NCBI GenBank assembly: GCA_964497095.1
Contig: CAZCCL010000083.1
Location: 1-11,509 of the forward strand
Origin: CAVPLM01 sp964497095
GTDB lineage: Bacteria; Actinomycetota; Thermoleophilia; RBG-16-64-13
Reading direction: 5' to 3'
Length of the DNA: 11,509 nucleotides
Shown here: positions 5,855-11,509 of the stretch, in pieces
How the letters are laid out: each line of letters starts with the position of its first letter
Position numbering within the stretch: position 1 is the stretch's first letter
The notes under the pieces: generated by a model
What the model was told of the DNA's origin: nothing
The model's input: only the letters and a program-made list of their open reading frames with translations
The model's database searches: none
Position numbers and translations under genes: made by a program

Positions 5855-8800
5855 GTGGCCCAAGTGGTGGAACAAGCAAGTGAGACATCCGCGTTTAGCC
5901 GGGCGCTCCTGGCTGTCCTCCCGGACGGTGTGATCACCTACTCAGCCGACGGCCAGTGTCGGTCGGCGAACGAGGCGGCGGCCGAGCTGCTCGGCGTACC
6001 GCGCACGGTGCTTCTCAGCCAGAACTATCACGAGATCACCTCCTGGAAGACCTCTCGTCTTCTGGAGCAGGCCCGGGAGACGATGGTGAGCGGCCATGGG
6101 GTGTCGTGGGAGGAGCTGTTCACCTCGACGGCCGGGAAAACCTCCTGGCTTTTCTTCCAGATGGTGCGAGTGAAACTGGCAGGGGAGCCCACGCTTCTTC
6201 TCATATTCAACGACATCACCGAGCGCAAAAGGGCTGAGGCGACGTTAAGGCTAACCCAGATATCGGTCGATCGAGCCGCGGAGTGCGTGTGCTGGGTGAG
6301 TCCTGAAGGCCGGTTTCTCTACGTGAACGAGGCCGCCTGTACCCGCTATGGCTATAGCCGTGAGGAAATGCTCAACAGGACCATCTTTGACGTCCACGCG
6401 ACCATGACAAAGGAAGCCTGGGCGGCCAGATGGGCGGAGATGAAGGCTGCAGGATCCCTTACCATCGAGACTGCCCACCGTACCAAAGAGGGAGAGGTCT
6501 TCCCTGTTGAAGTAGCGGCCAACTACGTTCTTCACGAGGGCAGAGAGTACAACTTCGCCTTCATTCGTGACATAAGCGAGCGCAAGCTGACCGAGCAAAT
6601 GCTTCGTCTCACCAAGCTTTCCATAGACCAGGCAGCCGATCTCATCCATTGGCTTGATTCCGAGGGCAAGATCCTCTACGTCAGCGATTCCGTCTGCCGG
6701 CGACACGGCTATTCGCGGGAGGAGTTGCTTCAGATGACCATTTTCGATCTGGACCCCTCGCAGTCGCCGGTGCGGTGGGAAGAACACTGGCGACTGATCA
6801 GGGAGCGCGGCTCCATCGTCATGGAGTCGGTTCACAAGGCCAAAGACGGAGAGGTCTTCCCCGTGGAGTTGACGGTCAACCACGTTGTGTGCGACGGGCG
6901 GGAATACAACTTCGCCTTCGGGCGCGACATCAGCGAGCGCCGGCGGCAGGAGGAGGACGTTCGCCGGGCCAAAGAAGCTGCCGAGGCCGCGAACCGTGAG
7001 CTCGAACTCGCGGTTCGTCGAGCCAACAATCTCGCTCGCGAAGCCCAACAGGCGAGTCAGGCTAAGAGCCTCTTTGTGGCCAACATGAGCCACGAGATTC
7101 GGACCCCATTGAACGGGGTCACGGGAATGCTGGACCTGCTTCTAGGCACCGAACTCGACGAAGAGCAGCGGGACTTGGCGGAGATGGCCCGTTCGAGCGC
7201 CGATGCGCTGCTCGCGGTCATCGGTGATGTGCTCGACTTTTCGAAGATCGAGGCCGGGAAGCTCGAGATAGAGACCACCGATTTCGACTTGCGGACCACG
7301 CTCGAGGACCTTACTGCGGCGCTGGCATTTCGAGCCTGGGAAAAGGGGATTGAACTTGCCACCTTGGTGGAGCCGAACGTCGCCTCGAGGCTCCACGGAG
7401 ATCCAGGAAGGTTGCGCCAGGTACTCACGAACCTTGCCGGGAACGCGGTGAAATTCACGGAAAAAGGCGAGGTCAGCATTCACGTGCTCCTAGAAGCCGA
7501 GAACGAAAGCTCCCAGATAGTGAAGTTCGTCGTCCGTGATACCGGCATGGGTATCAGCCCTGAGCGACTGGAAGAGTTGTTCCAGCCGTTCACGCAGGCG
7601 GATCCCTCCACGACTAGGAAACACGGCGGGACCGGTCTCGGTCTCTCTATTGCGAAGGCACTGGTTGAGATGATGGGCGGCACCATAGGGGCCGACAGCC
7701 GGCCTGGAATGGGCTCGACCTTCTGGTTCAACGTGGTTCTGGGCAAGGCTGGCGCCGGATCGGCCCTTGACGAAGACGAGTTTGCCGACATAGCGGGCCT
7801 GCGCGTTCTGGCCGTCGATGACAACGAGACCAACCGCAAGGCTCTTGCCGGCATGCTTGAGTCTTGGGGGTGCCGGCACCAAGAGGTGGCGAGCGCAGCG
7901 GCCGCGCTTGCGGCGCTCCGTGAGGCCGTCTCCGCAGGTGATCCATTCCAGATTGCCGTCCTCGACATGCATATGCCCGAGGTCGATGGGGAGATGCTCG
8001 GGGGCCAAATTGTCTCCCACCCGGATCTCGGCAAAACCGCCCTGGTCATGATGACCTCAGGCGGAATCCGGGGGGATGCAGCGCGCTTGGAGAAGATGGG
8101 TTTTGCGGCTTATCTGGTCAAACCGGTCCGGCAATCACAGTTCTATGACTGTCTGGCCGCCGTCGCTGGAAGGGCGGTCGGGAACGCAAGACACGAACGC
8201 TCATCGGTTCCGATAATCACCCGGCACACGCTGGCCGAGCGGTTGGGGCGAAGGGCGAAGATCCTCTTGGCGGAAGATAACCCGATCAACCAGAAAGTGG
8301 CACTCAAGACCTTGGAGAGGCTGGGGTATCGCGCCGATGTGGTGAGCGATGGGACTGAGGCTGTCGAAGCCTTACGCGAAGCGAACTACGATTTGGTGCT
8401 CATGGACGTTCAGATGCCTGAGATGGACGGCCTGGAGGCGACCAGACAAATACGGGCGGGCGCGTCTGATGTCCGCAATCCGAGGGTACCCGTAATAGCC
8501 CTCACCGCTCACGCGATGGTCCGCGACAAACAGGAATGTCTCGACGCCGGCATGGACGACTATCTTGCCAAGCCCATCAAGCCGGCAGACCTCGCGGCGG
8601 TGTTGGACAAGTGGCTTGACCTCCCGGCAGGCACGAGCGGCTCGAAGCAGGCCCGAAGCGAACCCGCCACGCCTAAACCAGCCAAGTCCGCCCAAGAAGA
8701 ACCGAGTTTCGACAGGACCGTCCTCCTTGAACTCCTCGATGGTGATGAGCGGGCTGCAGCCGATATCCTCGCCGAGTTCCTAGAAGAAGCTCGGGGGCAG

Positions 8801-9034
8801 GTGGCCGGTTTGAAGCAGGCGGTCCGAGACGGCGATGTCGCGCTTCTACGGCAAAACGCTCACACTCTGAAGGGTGCATCGGCAAGCGTGGGCGCGAAGC
8901 CCCTCAGCAAAACCGCGGCCACCCTGGAAATACTGGCCGGAGAAGGCGAGCAACGAGACCTCCAAGACTCGGTGCGAGAAGTCCAGGCTGCATTCGTACG
9001 CCTCGAGAAAGGCCTCACGACCACTGACGGGTGA
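5855..9034 (+). CDS. Soluble hybrid histidine kinase: PAS-PAS-PAS-HisKA-HATPase-REC-REC-HPt
   Basis: A cytoplasmic phosphorelay kinase of about 1059 residues with no transmembrane segment. Domains, numbered from GTG 5855: PAS1 about 12-125; PAS2 131-249 and PAS3 250-367, which are similar tandem copies each ending in DISER; a coiled-coil linker about 370-405; HisKA with MSHEIRTPLN and phospho-acceptor H413; HATPase about 515-630 with DTGMGIS and GGTGLGLSIAK; REC1 about 649-770 with D704; REC2 about 801-925 with D851; HPt about 955-1055 with HTLKGAS and H1003. All phosphotransfer residues are intact, so a full His-Asp-His relay is possible within one protein. The start is uncertain: ATG 5777 would add 26 residues without a ribosome binding site, and the frame is open to 5510. 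It overlaps the next gene by four bases. The signal sensed by the PAS domains is not evident. Confidence 0.93.
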   Translation: MAQVVEQASETSAFSRALLAVLPDGVITYSADGQCRSANEAAAELLGVPRTVLLSQNYHEITSWKTSRLLEQARETMVSGHGVSWEELFTSTAGKTSWLFFQMVRVKLAGEPTLLLIFNDITERKRAEATLRLTQISVDRAAECVCWVSPEGRFLYVNEAACTRYGYSREEMLNRTIFDVHATMTKEAWAARWAEMKAAGSLTIETAHRTKEGEVFPVEVAANYVLHEGREYNFAFIRDISERKLTEQMLRLTKLSIDQAADLIHWLDSEGKILYVSDSVCRRHGYSREELLQMTIFDLDPSQSPVRWEEHWRLIRERGSIVMESVHKAKDGEVFPVELTVNHVVCDGREYNFAFGRDISERRRQEEDVRRAKEAAEAANRELELAVRRANNLAREAQQASQAKSLFVANMSHEIRTPLNGVTGMLDLLLGTELDEEQRDLAEMARSSADALLAVIGDVLDFSKIEAGKLEIETTDFDLRTTLEDLTAALAFRAWEKGIELATLVEPNVASRLHGDPGRLRQVLTNLAGNAVKFTEKGEVSIHVLLEAENESSQIVKFVVRDTGMGISPERLEELFQPFTQADPSTTRKHGGTGLGLSIAKALVEMMGGTIGADSRPGMGSTFWFNVVLGKAGAGSALDEDEFADIAGLRVLAVDDNETNRKALAGMLESWGCRHQEVASAAAALAALREAVSAGDPFQIAVLDMHMPEVDGEMLGGQIVSHPDLGKTALVMMTSGGIRGDAARLEKMGFAAYLVKPVRQSQFYDCLAAVAGRAVGNARHERSSVPIITRHTLAERLGRRAKILLAEDNPINQKVALKTLERLGYRADVVSDGTEAVEALREANYDLVLMDVQMPEMDGLEATRQIRAGASDVRNPRVPVIALTAHAMVRDKQECLDAGMDDYLAKPIKPADLAAVLDKWLDLPAGTSGSKQARSEPATPKPAKSAQEEPSFDRTVLLELLDGDERAAADILAEFLEEARGQVAGLKQAVRDGDVALLRQNAHTLKGASASVGAKPLSKTAATLEILAGEGEQRDLQDSVREVQAAFVRLEKGLTTTDG

Positions 9035-10002
9035 CAGCCGTGCAAGCGCTCATCGCTGAAGACGATCCTGTTTCAAGAAACCTCCTTGAGCGCGTCCTTT
9101 CGAGCTGGGGCTACGAGGTCGTCGTCACCTGCAACGGCGAGGAGGCTTGGGGGTGGTTACAACTTGACGAAGCACCCCCTATCGTCATTCTCGATTGGAT
9201 GATGCCGGATCTGGACGGTCTTGAGGTGTGTCGCCGGGTGCGAGCACTCGGGTTGCCCGCTCCTCCATACATCATTCTTCTGAGCGCCAGAGATGGGAAG
9301 AGCGATATTGTCGAAGGGTTGAACGCCGGCGCAAACGACTACGTAGGAAAGCCCTTCGATCGGGGAGAGCTTCGAGCTCGCTTGGAGGTGGGACGAAGAT
9401 TCGTGGAGCTCAACAGAGAATTGCTTGGGACCCAGCGCACTCTGGAAATCCAGGCGCGAATCGACTCTCTGACCGGGTGCATGAATCGGCGCGCCATACT
9501 CGAGCGGCTGGAGGAAGAGATGGCGCGGACGGAGCGCCAAGGAAGTCTTCTGGGAGTCGGCCTCATTGATATCGACCGCTTCAAGCTCGTGAATGACACG
9601 TTTGGTCACGCGACGGGAGACGACGTCCTTCGAGAGTTTGTCAGTCGATCCATGCGCGCAATGCGAGCATACGACGCTCTGGGGCGCTTCGGTGGTGAGG
9701 AATTCTTGGTCGTGGTGCCGGGAGCTGACAGCGACGAGACGGAAGGGGTTCTCGAGCGCATCCGCCTCGCTATCTGCAGTGCGCCAATCGTCGCCGAAGG
9801 CAACGAGGTCAACGTGGCGGTAAGCATCGGAGGGGCAGTAACACGAGGGGGACTCATCGACGGGGTGCTTCGGGCCGCTGATGATGCTCTCTATCAGGCG
9901 AAATCATGTGGGCGAAACCGGGTTGTCGTCCATGAGCAAGAGTCGACGATGAGCGCTGCCGGCGAGGAGATGAACGCAGCGGCACGGGGACCATTCGTCT
10001 GA
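9031..10002 (+). CDS. Response regulator with GGDEF output (REC-GGDEF diguanylate cyclase)
   Basis: A 323-residue PleD/WspR-like regulator that should make c-di-GMP from two GTP when phosphorylated. The receiver domain is at about 4-120, with acidic residues D11-D12, phospho-acceptor D55 in VILDWMMPD and K107 in GKPF. A short linker and the GGDEF domain (about 140-303) follow, with DSLTGCMNRR, IDIDRFKLVND and the active-site motif GGEEF at 221-225. RAYD (212-215) lies five residues before GGEEF and matches the RxxD inhibitory site for product feedback. The GTG start overlaps the kinase stop as GTGA, so the genes are translationally coupled; a second possible GTG is at 9040. The kinase, through its HPt domain, is the obvious phosphodonor. 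About 20 C-terminal residues beyond the domain look unstructured. Confidence 0.94.
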   Translation: MTAVQALIAEDDPVSRNLLERVLSSWGYEVVVTCNGEEAWGWLQLDEAPPIVILDWMMPDLDGLEVCRRVRALGLPAPPYIILLSARDGKSDIVEGLNAGANDYVGKPFDRGELRARLEVGRRFVELNRELLGTQRTLEIQARIDSLTGCMNRRAILERLEEEMARTERQGSLLGVGLIDIDRFKLVNDTFGHATGDDVLREFVSRSMRAMRAYDALGRFGGEEFLVVVPGADSDETEGVLERIRLAICSAPIVAEGNEVNVAVSIGGAVTRGGLIDGVLRAADDALYQAKSCGRNRVVVHEQESTMSAAGEEMNAAARGPFV

Positions 10003-10004
10003 TT

Positions 10005-10022
10005 GCCGCTTCGCCGAGCGGC
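10005..10022 (+). terminator. Candidate terminator after the diguanylate cyclase gene
   Basis: GCCGCT and AGCGGC form a 6-bp GC-rich stem around TCGCCG, two bases after the stop codon and followed by TTCT. The T run is weak. It sits between convergent genes, where a terminator is expected. Confidence 0.4.
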
Positions 10023-10105
10023 TTCTAACGCGCAGTGCTCGTGGCTGCCTGTATCAGCGCCCACCGGCCGGAAGACCGCACGGCCCCCGGGGCGACAAGG
10101 TGGTC

Positions 10106-10762
10106 CTACCGGCGGTCCAGTTCTCGCACCTGATCCAGGAGCAGGGACTTGAAGCGGTCCAACGTGACCGGATATGCCTGGATCGGGATGCCCATCCAAT
10201 CGAAGTACTCCAGCAGTTTCTCCGGTTCCTCCACCGCGTACTGATCCAGGTACCCAAGCGGATCCAGGACTATCGCCCCGCCTTCATGTTTGGGGAAGTT
10301 CTCATTCGCCCGTGCCTGGTCCCAACCCTTGAAGACCTCATGGCGGTACTTGACCCAACCAGGGGTCATCCACCAGACCTTCTCCCCGCCGGCTACCTCT
10401 TGGGCGATTGCCTCTCGCTCGTCTTCGCCGGCCAGCATGTCCATGCAATGGGTGGCTTCGATCCTCGCCACGCGAGGCCCCTGCTCTTCGATGATCTTGC
10501 TCATGGTGCGCAGGGGCGCGTCCGCATTGACGTAGCAGAACTTGCCACCAAAGACGACGAGCACCTTGTCGGCCCTTTGCTTCGCCTGGTCTATCCGCTG
10601 TAGGAGCTGTCGTTCGAGTTCGCGAGGATCTTGGTGAAGACCCGGGCTCGTGAACAGCAGATGTTCGGTGTCCAGAAACCCGGACTCTCTCAGTGCGCGC
10701 AGCTCCATGGTCATGGTGCCGCAGGCCACAATGGCGATATCCGTGAAGGAGGTCTCGTTCAC
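10106..10762 (-). CDS. DUF1638 domain-containing protein
   Basis: A 218-residue protein that I recognise as the DUF1638 family from its N-terminus IAIVACGTMTMELRAL, the central VLVVFGGKFCYVNAD, the conserved ATHCMDMLAG and the following WWMTPGWVKYRHEVF. The family is common in methanogens and anaerobic bacteria, and from memory often occurs near corrinoid methyltransferase genes; its biochemical role is not established. Conserved cysteines (C14, the FCY cysteine and the HCMD cysteine) and a histidine could bind metal or a cofactor, which is inference. The start is GTG 10762, with AGGAG 8 bases upstream. It lies 96 bases downstream of the cupin gene on the same strand and may share its promoter. 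No signal peptide or membrane segment is seen. Confidence 0.8.
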   Translation of the reverse strand: MNETSFTDIAIVACGTMTMELRALRESGFLDTEHLLFTSPGLHQDPRELERQLLQRIDQAKQRADKVLVVFGGKFCYVNADAPLRTMSKIIEEQGPRVARIEATHCMDMLAGEDEREAIAQEVAGGEKVWWMTPGWVKYRHEVFKGWDQARANENFPKHEGGAIVLDPLGYLDQYAVEEPEKLLEYFDWMGIPIQAYPVTLDRFKSLLLDQVRELDRR

Positions 10763-10858
10763 CTTATGGACTCCTGTCGGTGCGCGCTCGGGGAGAGGGG
10801 TTGGATCGCCCTCCTGCGCTCGCCCGGCACCGGGCTCCCAGGCAAAGGCTGGTCCGGG

Positions 10859-11329
10859 TCAACTCTGGTCCGGGTTGAAGCTGGTGGTTGACCCGTATCC
10901 GGGAGCAAACATGACGTGCCTGAACATGATCGGCCGGTCCACCCTTTTGAAGTTGAGCGGGCAGTGCGGCAAACCCTTAGGGACGTATACCCAGGTGGTG
11001 CTGGTGATGGTATAGGTCTCGGCGTCCTCGCCCTCGCCCATAATGAACTCGATCTCCGCCCCGAAATCCCTGAAATCCATGGGGTTGCCGCCGACAAAGT
11101 AGAGGAACTCAGCGCAGTTATGGCTGTGCGGTTTGGGTATCATGAGGTACGGCCGGTAGATCGGGCGCAGTACCTGTGTGAAGGGCTCATCCCATCCCTC
11201 TGCAGGGGCCTCCTGATTGATTCCGATATAGATCGGCTGCTCAGGGTCCGGATTCGCCCGGTTAGGGATTCCCCAGGGTTCAGTCAAGATGTACTTTCCG
11301 TACTTATTGTCGGCCACTTTCGCCTCCAT
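10859..11329 (-). CDS. Small cupin-fold protein
   Basis: A 156-residue single-domain cupin. Motif 1 is visible as KPHSHNCAEFLYFVGG, giving metal ligands HxH and E. Motif 2 is VPKGLPHCPLNF, which fits the PxG(X)2H(X)3N pattern, so a mononuclear metal site is likely. The substrate and reaction are unknown. The frame is open to a TTG at 11377, but that TTG is the first base triplet of a TTGACA promoter element, so translation from it is improbable. ATG 11329 is preferred although its ribosome binding site is poor and the leader would be only about 12 bases; GTG 11332 is another option. It lies between the YbjQ-like gene and the DUF1638 gene on the same strand. A binding or sensing role would be as plausible as an enzymatic one. 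Confidence 0.8.
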   Translation of the reverse strand: MEAKVADNKYGKYILTEPWGIPNRANPDPEQPIYIGINQEAPAEGWDEPFTQVLRPIYRPYLMIPKPHSHNCAEFLYFVGGNPMDFRDFGAEIEFIMGEGEDAETYTITSTTWVYVPKGLPHCPLNFKRVDRPIMFRHVMFAPGYGSTTSFNPDQS

Positions 11330-11344
11330 CACTTGGAAACTCGA

Positions 11345-11356
11345 CCTATTGATAGG
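11345..11356. promoter_or_regulatory. Candidate operator palindrome at the cupin promoter
   Basis: CCTAT-TG-ATAGG is a perfect 5-bp inverted repeat with a 2-base centre that overlaps the -10 element. It has the same 5-2-5 layout and TG centre as the palindrome at the perR promoter, but different arms. The cognate regulator is unknown. Confidence 0.4.
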
Positions 11357-11377
11357 TTCATGTAAGCGGGTTGTCAA
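11349..11377 (-). promoter_or_regulatory. Promoter for the cupin-DUF1638 genes
   Basis: On the reverse strand a consensus TTGACA (11377-11372) is followed after 17 bases by TATCAA (11354-11349). Transcription should start near 11342. The -35 element overlaps the TGA stop of the upstream YbjQ-like gene. Confidence 0.6.
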
Positions 11378-11509
11378 GGGCCGATCGCTATGTTGGAAGC
11401 CGACTGCTGCAGCCGCACCGCTGTTCCATAGGCGAGAATCTCGGCCGCCTGAGACATCACCATGGAGGTTGTGAAGCGAACGACGATGGGGTCGAAGGAA
11501 CTTCTGTCG
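11374..11509 (-). CDS. YbjQ/UPF0145-like protein, C-terminal fragment (runs off right edge)
   Basis: The last 44 residues of a protein that begins outside the window, ending in TGA at 11376-11374. The visible sequence includes VVRFTTSMVMSQAAEILAYG followed by TAVRL, which matches the conserved C-terminal end of the YbjQ/UPF0145 family (usually about 105-110 residues), where a pattern such as RFxTSxxxxGxxEILAYGTAV is typical. The family was once named putative heavy-metal binding, but its function is not established. About 11 extra residues follow the usual end. It lies upstream of the cupin gene on the same strand, and its stop codon overlaps the cupin promoter. Confidence 0.65.
   Translation of the reverse strand, partial: DRSSFDPIVVRFTTSMVMSQAAEILAYGTAVRLQQSASNIAIGP

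Noticed and set aside
6251..7093. Long minus-strand frame opposite the kinase
   Set aside because: It is antisense to conserved PAS and HisKA sequence, has no recognisable domain, and reflects the GC-rich codon pattern.

Overview
The window suggests a GC-rich bacterium with anaerobic-type metabolism that must handle peroxide. It carries a MetV/MetF methylenetetrahydrofolate reductase pair, a selenocysteine-containing peroxiredoxin and a PerR-katG pair. These traits would fit an anaerobic or microaerophilic actinobacterial or deltaproteobacterial lineage. No rRNA or other phylogenetic marker is visible, so the assignment is weak. I found no insertion sequence, phage gene, CRISPR array or complete tRNA.

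Left part (1-3890), peroxide defence and one-carbon metabolism. On the minus strand a PerR-type Fur regulator (273-719) is followed 28 bases later by the start of a catalase-peroxidase that runs off the left edge. A promoter with an overlapping palindrome precedes perR. Upstream, also on the minus strand, metV and metF (1908-2624, 978-1871) form a two-gene operon. Diverging from metV on the plus strand is a peroxiredoxin gene (3117-3839). Its reading frame is interrupted by TGA exactly at the peroxidatic cysteine position, and a hairpin closely resembling the E. coli fdhF SECIS follows at once. I read it as a 240-residue selenoprotein, not two broken ORFs. A 15-bp perfect hairpin ends the gene and also serves the convergent gene beyond it.

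Middle part (3893-10002), signalling and surface structure. A pair on the minus strand encodes an eight-helix membrane protein and a type IV pilin-like protein whose start overlaps its end. Diverging from them, on the plus strand, are a large soluble hybrid histidine kinase (three PAS, HisKA, HATPase, two receiver domains, HPt) and a receiver-GGDEF diguanylate cyclase, overlapping by GTGA. A reasonable inference is a phosphorelay ending in c-di-GMP synthesis, possibly controlling pili or attachment. The membrane protein resembles an input module with no output domain of its own.

Right part (10003-11509), minus strand. The C-terminal end of a YbjQ/UPF0145-like protein enters from the right edge. 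It is followed by a small cupin with its own promoter, whose -35 element overlaps the upstream stop codon, and then a DUF1638 protein. Their cellular role is unknown.

The strongest finding is the selenocysteine peroxiredoxin with its visible SECIS, which ordinary gene calling would split or truncate. Its resolving-cysteine position is threonine, so its catalytic cycle may differ from that of typical 2-Cys peroxiredoxins.
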